A stretch of DNA of 64,000 bases, taken from positions 1,511,027-1,575,026 of the forward strand of contig BSQZ01000074.1 in the NCBI GenBank assembly GCA_033239005.1, in the 5' to 3' direction. The position numbers and the translations under genes are program-made. This document shows positions 35,263 to 50,387 of this stretch, piece by piece (positions within the stretch are counted from its first letter, which is position 1; each line of letters begins with the position of its first letter). The notes under the pieces are model-generated. The model did not search any database, was not told where the DNA came from, and saw nothing but the letters and a program-made list of their open reading frames with translations. Source of the DNA: Lamellibrachia satsuma (lineage: Eukaryota > Annelida > Polychaeta > Sabellida > Siboglinidae).

Positions 35263-36821
35263 CTCCCTATATTTCTTCTTGCACTGCTCTCCAGTCAGTG
35301 AGGGGTAAACAGCATCGACTGTGGTGACACTGACTTGTTGCACATGTTCTCTAGCATGTCTTAATCCAGGTATAACAGGTAAGGACGCCACACATTAAAA
35401 CATCACAGCTGATGACACTCCAGTTCAAACACTAAAGGGCGATAGCCACCATCTCCTGGGTGGAAATGAACTGATCAGTTAGTTCAGTGACGTCACAGAC
35501 AGGATGAACTACCAAGGTGACAAAGTCGTCAGTTGAGAGTGAGCAAGTGAGACGTTGACACATTTTCTTTGGGGTAAGGACTCATACTTGTATTTTCAGA
35601 TTAATGTGACAAATTCTACCAGCATTATTTTTATGATTTTGTAACATCTCTTTTTCTTCCCCCATGGACCCGTGCAGGGTGGGACCACTGTTCCCCCTCT
35701 CAATGAATCATTTTGTACCAATCTCTTCCACTCTTGGCTGGTCAACTCTGCCCTCTCGATACATCTCCTAACTTTCTCCATCTTGTTGTCCATCTTCCTC
35801 TTTTCTTTCTACCAGTAACATCAATTATTTGAATTTGTCATGGGAAAAGTAATGTACACTTTTTAATGATATGTCTTAGAAAATGACATCACATATACAG
35901 ATCCACCTGATGTAGTATTTTCGTACAAAGAGCTGGCTATTTTTGCTATAAATGAGGGGAACTTTCATTCTAACTGTAATGAATTCAGTGAAAAGAAGAT
36001 CTGTGGTACATACATTTACTACTATATGTCGTTTAAAATAAATGCATAATTACTGAGTTTAAATTGCACATCGATGCGTATACATTGCCTTCATGTGACT
36101 ACTTAATTAGACATCACATGAACTAAATGAGAAATATAAGTGTCATTATGTGTAGTTGTGATAAAATTATAATTCAATGTTTAGTCTGGTTTCAGGGAGG
36201 ATGGATGTGACCACTAATAAACAGTGTAATTTTGGTGGATGCACTATGATAGGTATGTGGGACATGGTCGTGGAGGTAAATATGTACTATGACAGGTATG
36301 TGGGACATGGTCGTGGAGGTAAAGATGCTCCATAGGTGAAACAAACGGGAAAATAACTGGGGTGACATTCCAGGAGATACACAATCATGTGTAGACCTGT
36401 CACGATGTTTGCCTGTAGCTACACTGTATAGTTGTTTACTAGACACATTCCCAGTAACAAATAAGATAAGTGAAACATAAAACTACCAAAGTGGCTGCAT
36501 GCGTTGGTGATTTGTATCCTGACCTAGAGTTAAGGTGATTGAATAATTAGACTGCAGTCTATTAAACAGTATTGTCTGCAGCCAATCTACCTGCTATCTG
36601 ATATGCTGTAAAGGACTTAGACACGTCTTCCACGTGATACACTAAAACACAGACCCTACAAAGAGCCTGTGTACAAGAAAGATTATACATATAACAACAA
36701 TGTACATTATTCCGTATGTATAAAGCTAAGAGCAAATTAGTTATACATAGCTAGGCAACAATTTTGGATTATAATTATGGAAATATAATATGAATGTCTT
36801 TATTTCAATTGCACATTGTAG

Positions 36822-36920
36822 GTCTGGCTGGAAAACGCCCACTATGGTCTTTGACGTCTAAACAGACAGTGTCAACTTCAGCCATCAACACAACAAACAT
36901 GAGGCCATATACATATCAAG
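36822..36920 (+). CDS. Candidate host exon 6
   Basis: The acceptor CATTGTAG and donor AAG|GTATTC enclose a 99-bp phase 1-1 exon reading GLAGKRPLWSLTSKQTVS and on to RPYTYQG. It is open, phase-compatible with exon 5, and Ser/Thr rich, like a stalk or linker. No domain is recognised, so it rests on splice-site and frame consistency. Confidence 0.45.
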
Positions 36921-37331
36921 GTATTCAACTAACAATATTTTGTATATCTTTAGATATCTTAAGATATATCAACAAATTATCCTTGTGTATTTTATAAAAA
37001 AATGTGTTATGATGTAGTAGATGTGTGATATTTACATAGTTTCATATTAAATATGCACATAATTAAGCTGTTAATGGATGTATAGTTATGTAATGATAAT
37101 TGGGTTCAATAATTTGTATTAATATTTTATTTTAATAGCAATCCCAATAGCACATATTTACATGTTATAGTTCAGGTGGATTTCATATTATCAGTGTAAT
37201 CTGCCCACATGGTACATTTGAGATTTAACTAAATGAAACAACTGAGCTAAACACTATCCTACTATACATTTTCATACATGGATTTTCATACATACCTTCA
37301 AAATCACATTAGCTCAAATGCATGTAATTGT

Positions 37332-37920
37332 TCAAGAGGAAGCAGAAGAAGTTCCAGTAGTCACAGACTGCAGTACAAGCAAGAAAATATCTTTGTACAA
37401 GAGAAAGGAGAAGAAGTTCCAGGAGTCATATGCTGGAGTACAAGCAAGTAAACGATCTTTGTACAAGAGAAAGCAGAATAAGTTCCAGTAGTCACAGACT
37501 GCAATACAGGCAAGTAAACGATCTTTGTACAAGAGAACGCAGAAGTTCCAGTAGTCACAAACTGCAATACAGGCAAGTAGAAGATCATTGTACAATATGA
37601 TGCAGAAGAAGTTCCAGTAAGCAAAAGAAGTTCCAATAGTCACAGACTGCAATACAGGCAAGTAGACGATCTTTGTACAACAGAAAGCAGAAGTTCCAGT
37701 AGTGACAGATTGCAATACAGGCAAGTAGAAGATCATTGTACAAGAGGAAGCAGAATAAGTTCTAGTAATCACAGACTGCATTACAGACAAGTAGAAGATC
37801 ATTGTATAAGATCATTGTACAAGAGAAAGCAGAAGTTCCAGTAATCACAGACGACAATACAGGCAAGTAGAAGATCATTGTATGAGAGAAAGCAGACGTT
37901 CCAGTAGTCACAGAGTGCAG
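37332..37920. repeat. Minisatellite, period about 63 bp, about 9 copies
   Basis: The unit contains AAGTTCCAGTAGTCACAGAC, TGCAATACAGGCAAGTAGA and TTTGTACAAGAGAAAGCAG. One or two further units survive in the duplicated copy at 39320-39405. Confidence 0.9.
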
Positions 37921-38596
37921 TACTAGCACATTTAATAGATATAAAAATATATCATATGATATAACAGCCATTACACAATAAATGATCAGATATTTGCTTT
38001 AAAATAAATCTTAAAAAAATCACTTTTGCTCAAATTAATCAACTGCAGTAAACACCGCATTGATGCAATCTAAGTAAATATAGTTTGGAATAAAACAAAT
38101 CACTGCTGTGGTTATTCACTACTTACATTAGCATGACAAGCAGCATTCTTGTTCAAATAAATTTGTGTTATCATAAAATATGTTCAGCTAGTACTATTTC
38201 TAGTTGCAGAGGTGTCGAGTCTATGGCACCTGCGGTAGAATTGCCATGTTTTCTTATTTTTTTACAGAATTTTATGATCTACCACTTTTTAACCCAAATC
38301 TACAACAAAAAAAAAATAAATAAATATGCTAATTTCAAGTAAAACTATAATACCAAACCACAATTTCACCTAATAAACACCAGAAAAAGTACTAAGTAAA
38401 TATACCCTAAATAAAAAATATTGAGCTGGGGGAAGCTCCCTTTCACACTTCCCCCTTGCAACTGCAGATCAAGGCCCAACGTGCTAGATTTTTATCTACC
38501 CCATCACGGACTGAACAGTGGTAGATCTATGACTCTTTGTACAATGTTACTTGCTAGCTCTGGAGTTGTAACAGTGTGAGTGATTTCATGTTGCAG

Positions 38597-38701
38597 AACC
38601 AGGCAGCAACTTGGAGATCACAAACAAAAGAGATAAGTACCGCAGACCATGGAAGTTCCAGCCGTCACAGTCCGTCGCACCTTTCACAGACCAAAGGACA
38701 T
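38597..38701 (+). CDS. Candidate host exon 7 (source of the 25-bp repeat)
   Basis: The acceptor GTTGCAG and donor ACAT|GTGAGT enclose a 105-bp phase 1-1 exon reading EPGSNLEITNKRDKYRRPWK and on to QPSQSVAPFTDQRT. The phase fits candidate exon 6. The internal string TGGAAGTTCCAGCCGTCACA is the seed of the 25-bp array found in its duplicated copy at 44039-45061. No known domain; basic and Ser/Thr rich. Confidence 0.5.
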
Positions 38702-39569
38702 GTGAGTAAAACATACTCATAGCACAAACTACAAGACAGGAGAAATGGTGTCAAAGTAAAAGTTCTATACTGTACTTAATACAACATAGTAATGGCAAAT
38801 ACATTAGCATTTTTTCTTTTAATGGTACTGGTCAATAGTTACATATTTTCCAATATTAACAAATTCAAGGGTTAATTGGAATATTTGTTTGTCTTCAGAA
38901 TTGTTATGATCAAATATGTTTCTAAATTAACCATGCTGATTGAACTAAAAACACCACATTTGTTTTAATATTTTATTTTAATATAAATCCAAATGGCACA
39001 AATTTAAATATTATAGTTCACATGAATTTATATATTATATTATCGGTGTAATCTACCAAAATGGTACATTTAATGTTTAGTTAAATAAATTAATCAAATG
39101 AAATAAACACTATCCTACTTTCCGTTTCCATACATGAATTTTCATACATACCTTCAAATTATATCCTGTTAAAATAAACCATTATTGTCAACATTAGCCC
39201 ATTGATGGTTTGTTAAACAAAACAACCAGTGAGGTTTGTTTTTGTAGCTGTGAATGATGCCATGTTGAACCAAGCTACTAGTTGGAAATCATGATCCAGA
39301 GATCCAGACGTCAGTATAAATAGAAGATCTTTGTACAAGAGAAAGCAGAAGAAGTTCCAGTAGGCACATACTGCAATACAGGCAAGTAGAAGATCATTGT
39401 ACAACAGAGATTAATTCGGGATTCAAAATTACCACAGAGGAAGACTAGCCCCCGGCAGTGACTATACTCAGTGAAAGCATGGAAGGTTGACTAGGCGTTA
39501 TGTTCTGAAAAGGTGGACAAGTTGAATAATGTCTCACAAGAGCATCATTAATTTCATAACCACAATATA

Positions 39570-42178
<2,609 letters not shown>

Positions 42179-42355
42179 GATGTCATCATCGAAAACGATG
42201 GACAGCAAAGAAGAAAATATATATAAACTGGTTAGTTAGTAGAACATGTTGAGTGAAGGAAACTAACTAGAACTAGCAAACATTATGTTTCAATACTTTC
42301 AACCAAATCGCACATATTTATATTGGTAAAGTATGTAAATAAAATATTCCATCCT

Positions 42356-43319
42356 AGCACATTTAATAGTTAGATAAATATATCATATGATATAAAAGCC
42401 ATTACACATCAAATTGTCAGACATTTGCCTTAATATAGATCTTCAAAATAATGTTACCTCAAATGCATTAAATACCACATTGATGTAATCAAACTAAATA
42501 TTGTTTGGAATAAAACAAATCGCTGCTAAGGTTATTCACTATTTACATTTGCATAACAAGCAGTGCAATTTATTTCTAGTTCAAATATATTTGTGTTGAC
42601 GTAAAATATATTTAGCTAGTCCAATTTATTTCTAGTTGCAGAGGTGTTGAAATGTTGATTAATTAAATTACAATTAACTCAAAATTATTATATTAAATTA
42701 ACCTCACACATTTATTATGTCAATTAAATTAACCTCCCAAATTCTTCAATTAAATTAACAATTACTTTTAATTCAATTAACGATTAAATCGTGTAGAAAT
42801 GTTTACATGTTAAAAACAGTTCTAAAATCACAAGACAGAAATGTGTTTGTAACTTTGTTGGAATGGGATTTGCTCATACAATATTTGCAATACATTTCTT
42901 TCTGGGGCATTTGATAACATTTTAAAAGTTGCAAATACTTGTTAAAATTTATTCTTTTCTGGCATGCTTTTGATATAAGTTGGCTCTATAAAAAGATCTC
43001 AAGCTGAAGCTATATTACCTTTCTCTACGTCACCCCATTAACAGTTATATAAACACTCGAACAAAATAATATTATAGACTCATAGGTCTAATGGCCCCAT
43101 AGATCCACTTGGCTGCAAGATGCCAGCCCCAAATGTCTACTTTAAACAGAGACTTGCAGAAACGAAGATTAGCCATCAACTTATCACCTTACCAGATGAC
43201 ATTATATTGTCTAGGCCTTCCTCCAATTCACAGATGCCTGAATGGCCAGCCCAACCCAGTTGGTACAGGGCATTTGTGCTTTGTGATGTTTTACCTCCCT
43301 TTCACCCATGCCTTAGCCT

Positions 43320-43379
<60 letters not shown>

Positions 43380-45300
43380 GCTAGTGACTAGAATAGTGAC
43401 AGCAAACCTTCTGGAAACACAGAGCTACCATGGGTGTGAACTATCCAATAATATTAGCTGTTAAATGAGCACGTAATTGAGAGTTAATTGGGAATCTGTC
43501 AATTAAATTAAATTAATCCATTTTTGTAAAGTTAATTAAGTAAATTGAATTAAATTAGCCTTTCTAAATAAGTAAATTAAATTAACTTAAATTAATTCAA
43601 TTAACAAATTAACAATTGAAATTAATCCATGCCTGGTGTCGATTATATCGCTTTGGCAGTAACACTACCACCTTTTCTTCAGTTTTTACATAATTTCATG
43701 ATCTACCACTTTTCAACCCAAACCTACAGTCACACTGTATTTTCAAAGTTTCAAACAATAAAATATGTTCAGATTGAATCCAAATATACTACCAAACCAC
43801 AATTTCACTTAAAAACACCATAAAAAGAATTAAGTAAATATACCCTAAATAAAAAAATATTCATCTAGAAGAGGGAGCCCCCTTCCACACTTCCCCCTTG
43901 CAACTGCGGCTCAAGGCCCCCTGTGCTAGATTTTTATCTACCCCATCACATAATGAACAGTGGTAGATATATGCCTCTTTGTACAATGTTACTTGGTAGC
44001 TATGGAGTTGTAACAGTGTGAGTGATGTCATGTTGCAGAACCAGGCAGCAACTTGGATATCACAAACATAAGAGACAAGTACCACAGACCCAGTCACAGC
44101 TGTCGCAGACCGTGGGAGTCCCAGCTGTCGCAGCCCGTGGGTGTCCCAGCTGTCACAGACCGTGGAAGTTCCATCTGTCATAGACCATGGAAGTTCCAGC
44201 TGTCATAGACTGTGGAAGTCCCAGCTGTCACAGACCGTGGAAGTCCCAGCTGTCATAGACTGTGGAAGTCCCAGCTGTCACAGACCATAGGAGTCCCAGC
44301 TGTCACAGAGCGTGGAAGTCCTAGCTGTCATAGACCGTAGAAGTTCCAGCTTTCATAGACCGTGGAAGTCCCAGCTGTCACAGACTGTGGAAGTCCCAGC
44401 TGTCACAGACCATGGAAGTCCCAGCTGTCATAGACTGTGGAAGTCCCAGCTGTCACAGACCGTGGAAGTCCCAGCTGTCATAGACCGTGGAAGTCCCAGC
44501 TGTCACAGACTGTGGAAGTCTCAGCTGTCACAGACCATGGAAGTCCCAGCTCTCATAGACTGTGGAAGTCCCAGCTGTCACAGACCGTGGAAGTCCCAGC
44601 TGTCAAAGACCGTGGAAGTCCCAGCTGTCACAGACCGTGGGAGTCCTAGCTGTCACAGAACGTGGAAGTCCCAGCTGTCACAGACTGTGGAAGTCCTAGC
44701 TGTCACAGACCGTGGAACTCCTAGCTGTCACAGACCGTGGAATTCCCAGCTGTCACAGGCTGTGGAAGTCCCAGCTGTCATAGACTGTGGAAGTCCCAGC
44801 TGTCACAGACCATGGAAGTCCCAGCTGTCACAGACCATGGAAGTCCCAGCTGTCATAGACCGTGGAAGTCCCAGCTGTCACAGACCATGGGAGTCCCAGC
44901 TGTCACAGACCGTGGAATTCCTAGCTATCATAGACCGTGGAAGTCCCAACTGTCACAGACCGTGGAAGTCCCAACTGTCACATACCGTGGAAGTCCCAGC
45001 TGTTACAGACCGTGGAAGCCCAGCTGTCACAGACCATGGAAGTCCCAGCTGTCACAGACCGGTAAGAGTAAATGTCAAGTAAAAGTTAGATACTGTGTGT
45101 AATACAACACAGTAATGGCAAATACATTAGAACATATTCTGCTGTTGATTTACATTTTCCATTAATGATACTGGTCACTGGTTACAGAGTTTCTCTGATT
45201 AAGGAATTCAAAATTAAATGGCATATTTGTCAATCTTCAGAATTGTTATGATCAAATATGTTTCCAAATTCTCCATGCAGATTCAACTAAAAATACAACA
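42356..45300 (+). repeat. Duplicated host unit Y, right part
   Basis: Resembles 37925-38960. Matching anchors include ATATATCATATGATATAA at 42382, TTTGGAATAAAACAAATC at 42507 and GTAATGGCAAATACATTAG at 45112. It is interrupted at 42650-43630 by an AT-rich AATTAAATTAA-bordered insertion of unknown class, which contains a (CT)n run at 43322-43378. Confidence 0.7.
44039..45061 (+). pseudogene. Duplicated exon 7 expanded into a 25-bp minisatellite (about 38 copies)
   Basis: The acceptor GTTGCAG is identical to that of 38597, and the first 60 bp match candidate exon 7 (EPGSNLDITN). From about 44088 the sequence becomes a 25-bp tandem repeat (CCAGCTGTCACAGACCGTGG plus AAGTC) until a donor, CCG|GTAAGA. 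The exon length, 1023 bp, is divisible by three like the original 105 bp. In the inherited frame a TAG occurs at 44206-44208, so it cannot encode the full array. Other frames are open for up to 256 codons because the unit rarely contains stops. Confidence 0.6.
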
Positions 45301-45301
45301 T

Positions 45302-45653
45302 TGCCACTGACACAGTGGCTCTCAATTCTAATTCTTTTTAAAAAACATTTAAAAAAATAAATAAAACTTTAAATAAAAAACCACGGTAATAAAATCCACA
45401 ACTTTACACATACAGTTGATTATTATCTTTGTCACTAAATATATTAATTCACAGCGATCTCGCAAGGGGTTCTTATAGAACTTTTAGAAAGAACCATTAG
45501 CTGAACCGTCTGCAAGATCGCTGTTAATTATCACATTTTGTGAATAAAATATCACCAGTATGTGTGAAGTTATGGATTGTATTACCATGAAAGTTTTCTA
45601 AAAGTTGCTTTCTTAAAAAGAATTAGAACTTGCAGCAACCGTGTCAGTGGCAC
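45302..45653. mobile_element. Foldback MITE of about 350 bp
   Basis: The ends are inverted: TGCCACTGACACAGTGGCTC at 45302 pairs with GTGTCAGTGGCA at 45642-45653. The inversion continues inward (TTCTAATTCTTTTT against AAAAAGAATTAGAA) to a central ACAGCGATCTCGCA / TGCAAGATCGCTGT hairpin. No coding capacity. A target duplication is not obvious. Confidence 0.6.
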
Positions 45654-45724
45654 TTTAGATTATGCCAGTTGTTCAATGGAATGCATGAGTCACTCACTAA
45701 CCACAATGATGTTGTTATTGTTTC

Positions 45725-45935
45725 AGCTGAACTACCTTGACCGAGGAAGCACAGAGATATGACAGAGGCAACAGAGACACACACTTCACAGAAGATGTCA
45801 ACACAACTCAGACACGAATCACTTCCCAGATGTCGTCTACACCACTTGGCGAAAAGACAAGAACCATTTCACCGAATCAAACAAGATGTAACCTCATTTG
45901 AGACGACAAATACATACAATTTATTATCGTTTCCC
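45725..45935 (+). other. Possible 3' exon of the host gene
   Basis: A pyrimidine-rich TTATTGTTTCAG acceptor is followed by a sequence that, in the phase left by candidate exon 7, gives only a few codons (ELP) and a stop. It could be a terminal exon with 3' UTR. Another frame is open longer but has a stop at its first codon after the acceptor. Weak. Confidence 0.2.
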
Positions 45936-46029
45936 AAAAACTGATTGAGCTACTTCAGTACGAGTTCAGTAATGAGGCTCTGGTGATGAACCTCTGCTGC
46001 AACGAATCGTGGTGAGACTAGGTGAAATA

Positions 46030-46745
46030 ACAACTGGACACGCTGCAACAAACAAGGAGAAAAATGACATTGTGACAGTCACAGAGATTCACAGGAACAC
46101 TTGTGATGGCCTTGCTGGCTGTGTGAACAATAACAACTGGACACATTGTAACAAACACGGAGAACAATGACACTGTGACAGTCACAGAGATTCACTGGAA
46201 CACTTGTGATGGCATTGATGGCTGTGTGAACAATAACAATTGGACACGCTGCAACAAACAAGGACACAATGACATTGTGACAGTCACAGAGATTCACAGG
46301 AACCCTTGTGAAGGCCTTGATGGCTGTGTGAACAAAAACAACTGGACACGCTGCAACAAACAAGGAGAACAATGACATTGTGACAGTCACAGCGATTCAC
46401 AGGAACACTTGTGATGGCCTTGATGGCTGTGTGAACAATGACAACTGGACACGCTGCAACAAACAAGGAGAACAATGACACTGTGACAGTCACAAAGATT
46501 CACATGAACACTTGTGATAGCCTTGATGGCTGTGTGAACTATAACAACAGGACACGTTGCAACAAACAAGAAGAACAATGACATCGTGACAGTCACAGAG
46601 ATTCACAGGAACACTTGTGATGGCTTTGCTGGCTGTGTGAACAATAACAACTGGACACGTTGCAACAAACAAGGAGAACAATGACACTGTGACAGTCACA
46701 TAGATTCACATGAACACTTATGATGGCCTTGATGGTTGTGTGAAC
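46030..46745. repeat. Minisatellite, period 103 bp, about 7 copies
   Basis: The unit contains GAACAATGACATTGTGACAG, TCACAGAGATTCACAGGAAC and CTGGACACGCTGCAACAAAC. Equally spaced 69-codon antisense frames are repeat artefacts. Confidence 0.93.
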
Positions 46746-47057
46746 ATTGTGATAGTCACTCTGTGTGAATATTGTGATAATCACTCTGTGTGAACGGTAT
46801 CGTGTTATTTTTTATCAGTAAACAAGGACATTCTGTCAGCCAGTAGATTAAGTTATTGGTTCCAGTAGTTGTGCCTGTGAAGCTCAGTAGGTGAATGCAA
46901 TACAAACTAACTGTACGAGTTGATCACCAGAGCAATAAGTGGGTTGATGCCTAAATATATTGCTACTAAACTCAGCACATGGACGAATGTTTCAGTGATT
47001 GTAGGCACGCACGTCGTGGCCATGCAGGCATATACATATTTAAATATACATAACTTA

Positions 47058-47059
<2 letters not shown>

Positions 47060-47138
<79 letters not shown>

Positions 47139-47358
47139 ATGTATATATTATGTTCGATTCTCATGAAATGTCAGCAATTTTTTCATATATGAATTTATTC
47201 AATATTGGTTTTTTTCTTGATAACTTTACCACATAATATATACATAACAATTATTAAAGTTCCCAAAGAAAATGTATCAATGGTTTCAAGGAAAAGCCTA
47301 TATGTGTGAGGTCGTCGAAGCTTAACCATATTTGTTCACAATCAAGTACAAATCCATT

Positions 47359-47406
<48 letters not shown>

Positions 47407-47410
47407 GGAT
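47060..47410. repeat. (TA)n/(GT)n runs and a (TA)n-centred palindrome
   Basis: TA/GT at about 47063-47140. A second TA run at about 47363-47403 is bounded by inverted AAATCCATTATTATAATA and TATTATAATGGATTT, so the tract forms a long hairpin. Confidence 0.85.
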
Positions 47411-49250
47411 TTCACTTTTTATTTGTGACAAATTATGTTGAGAGCATTTTAGGAACACATTGCCAGTCCAGTTAAAGTTGAGTGGTCCATTTGGACTTTT
47501 TGTTGTCGCATTAAAAATTTTACCCCTTTTTTAGACCAGTATTTTGTTAAAGTACAGATTGTGTCAAAACTTAGTACTTGGATACAGGGATATCTCACTA
47601 CCTGTGAATCATGATTAAGATGAAACTGCATCTGTAATGTATAAATTTTAAAATAATGTACACACTGGTCTCAATCATGAATATTAAAATGTCACGACCA
47701 TTTGTATCATGAATGTGTACTTGATGCATGTCTAGAACAAAATGCAAAAAAAATGTATTGATTACTCAAATTTCCATTACAAAGTAGAGCAGAATTGTCT
47801 GTTTTTTTCACTAATTGTGGTCAACACATCACATTCAATTTTATATACGTAGATATGAGTCGTTGGATTCATAAATTATCATATATCTATGGCAGAGTGA
47901 ATGAATGCCATTCCTGACACTAGGATTATATTGATGCCATTAGGTATTTCTGACGTAATGTAATACCACTTTTAAATCACTCTTAAAGATCGTTGTGACC
48001 GTAATATATTATAGTGTTCTTGACGCATGGATTTGTACTTGACACGTGGATTTTTACTTCATGTTTTATTTTTGTTGTATAAAAATACTGTAATAAATGT
48101 TGATATAATTTGCAATACTTCTATTGTAGCCTAGTAGGTTCCCCACAGACTAATCTGAAACAAATTCAAGTTTTGTTTTAGAAAGGTAAACAAATTGCTG
48201 TTTGAAGCAGTGTGTACTTCATAACGCACACCAGTGCACTATTCCCTGTATAATAGCACCATTGAATGATTTGCATAACATGAATAATTGAATGTGAACG
48301 TGAATGTCCCAGTTTCGATATTGATGAACGTCGAGTAAGAATCCACCAAACGCTATTTTCAGCACAGTGAAGTTAATGCTGCTGTTACATCCTAGTCCAG
48401 ACAGACCGATAGACTGCTACGAAGCCCTCAATATAATGAATAATAAACACTAAATTAGTTCTGGTTGTTATTGTTAAGCATTAGTTGTGGGGTTGCACTT
48501 AAATTCCTGCCACATCTCACCCAGTCAAAACATGATAAACGCCGATATGGGCAACATTTCCGAATGGGTGAAATTTCATATTTGAAATCTGCAATAAATT
48601 ATACGATGTCGGCTACAATTTGCTTTAAGATATTTCAATATCAAGCATACAAGTTTCCATTTACACTACGAGGATGAAAGACAATATTTTTTCCTAAAAA
48701 ACGCATTTTCCGCGTTTTACCCTCACAATCTTCACATATATTCTAATGCATACACTTCTTTTGAAATCAGACAGAACTATTTAAGCACATAAAATACCTT
48801 TTTAGATAGTGTGTACCACAAAACAAATACGTAAAAATTGCCAATATTTAGTGAGAGTGGCGCCACGTTGTGGAAAGCGGATCAACCAACGTTTCGACGA
48901 GAAAAGTATATTAAAAAGTTTGCATTACAACAAAAGGTTGTGTTGAACTTATAACATATAATACGATTGCTTTTCAAAGCCGCAATCATCAGGTGAACGA
49001 AGTAAGGAAATCAATAGTATATGACATCTAGATGTGATGCCTACCGTTTAAATACAAAAAAGACTTTTAATTTTAAATAAATCCACACTGCTAACATATA
49101 ATAAATACACCTTAATTCATATAGTTTGTCAATATATGGTTTCAAGAATTCCCAAACAAAACACTGCATATTAACGCGTATTAAACACATAAATGCAAAC
49201 ATTTCTTTCGATTCACCGACACTATAAATAAAAGAAAACATTGCAATGCA
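47411..49250. other. AT-rich sequence, no gene seen
   Basis: No family signature, LINE motif or convincing exon. A stretch at about 48855-48905 (GAGTGGCGCCACGTTGTGG) resembles 49570-49610 and may be an old dispersed repeat. Confidence 0.45.
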
Positions 49251-49350
49251 AATATTGTATAGGTTTCGTTGACTTACACTACAAACAATTGTTGACATCA
49301 AATATTGTATAGGTTTCGTTGACTTACACTACAAACAATTGTTGTCATCA
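49245..49350. repeat. 50-bp direct duplication
   Basis: AAATATTGTATAGGTTTCGT and GACTTACACTACAAACAATT occur twice in immediate succession (about 49251-49300 and 49301-49350). Confidence 0.9.
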
Positions 49351-49387
49351 ACCCATTATTGAACCCGGTGATATTGTAAAGTTCGCA

Positions 49388-49510
49388 AACGAGGGGGAAA
49401 TGGAGAGGGGGAGGTGGAGGGGAGAAAAAAGGGAAGGGGAGGTGAGGGAGAGAGAGAGAGGGAAGGGGAGTGGGAGGGGGATAGGAGGGGGACGGCAGGG
49501 GTGGGATATG
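49388..49510. repeat. Polypurine GGGA/GAGA-rich tract
   Basis: Over 100 bases of almost pure purine, with many GGGG runs. Low complexity; Pro/Ser-rich antisense frames are artefacts. Confidence 0.85.
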
Positions 49511-50305
49511 GGGGCAATATACCCCTGGCCTGGGGTGTAAACAAAAACTACCGATGTAGGGGTAAGAATAGTGGCACCACGTAGCTGACAATGGACTAAC
49601 TAACACTTTGACGTGAAGCCCGAAAACAATGAGCTGAATGTGTTATTTGGTCCATCGGGTTAATAATAACATCAAGTGCTCTTGCTTAGTTAAATGGTCT
49701 TTCTGAGATGCTTTTGTCTGCCTAAGCATGTATACGTTCTTAATTTCCACGAATAAATAATTAGCTTATTACGATGTCATCCGGGCATTTTGGTAGTTCA
49801 TAAAATAAAAGTGCACTTTTATCAGTTGACACGATGCAGTTCGAATTAACGTTAAACTTTGATTATATTGACACAACTGTCAGACTGAAAAAGTTAATTC
49901 GGGCTAAACAATGTTTAATGTAGAATCTCGATAACGACGCTGATTGGCTGCAGGTGCTTCACGGGAACGTCTACACAGAGTGGGGTGGTGACAGTGGGTA
50001 ACAATGAGACCACTCCTTCGGGGCCAGACTCTCTTCTCCGCGAGTTCACGAAGGCGAGCGAGGTTCGGATAAGCGATTTCCCAACCGCCTCGAGGCAAAC
50101 AGCTCTTCCAATTATGACAGAACCGGATATTTGCACATAATAATGGCAAGGATTAGGGAACTCTCTTTTCTAACTCATTAGTTATTAGTAACATTTCTTA
50201 ATCGTATACAATCATTACAATGCGTATGAAACAATTGTATACTTGACTTATATTAAAACAATTAACTCAATAAAATAAAGCAGAATATATACCTACCTGT
50301 ACATT

Positions 50306-50387
50306 CCATACAATGCCACCGCCAGCGTCCGCACAGCTGCAGCTCGCCTTGCACGTATGGTCGTCCACCAGACGGCCACCAATGTCT
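50306..50387 (-). CDS. Weak candidate minus-strand exon, Cys-rich
   Basis: On the minus strand a TTTTCTGGACAG acceptor and a strong CAG|GTAGGT donor (plus coordinates about 50306) flank an open segment reading GRLVDDHTCKASCSCADAGG. The Cys-Gly-rich content is protein-like, and 49910-50140 nearby is CpG-rich. No partner exon was found. Confidence 0.25.

Larger units (their letters stand above)
37118..38962 (+). repeat. Tandem segmental duplication, unit X (about 1.85 kb)
   Basis: 37118-37320 resembles 38963-39170 (ATACTATCCTACT, CATACATACCTTCAAA and surroundings), and 37925-38960 resembles 42356-45290. Unit Y is therefore 38963-45300, interrupted by a LINE and an AT-rich insertion. Each unit carries one copy of the same candidate exon. 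Confidence 0.7.

Noticed and set aside
35596..35793. Minus-strand frame resembling a LINE C-terminus (RRCIERAELTSQEWKRLV)
   Set aside because: Only one short segment with weak resemblance and no neighbouring LINE motifs.
46907..47164. Minus-strand 85-codon frame
   Set aside because: Half of it is Ile-Tyr and Thr-His translation of microsatellites.
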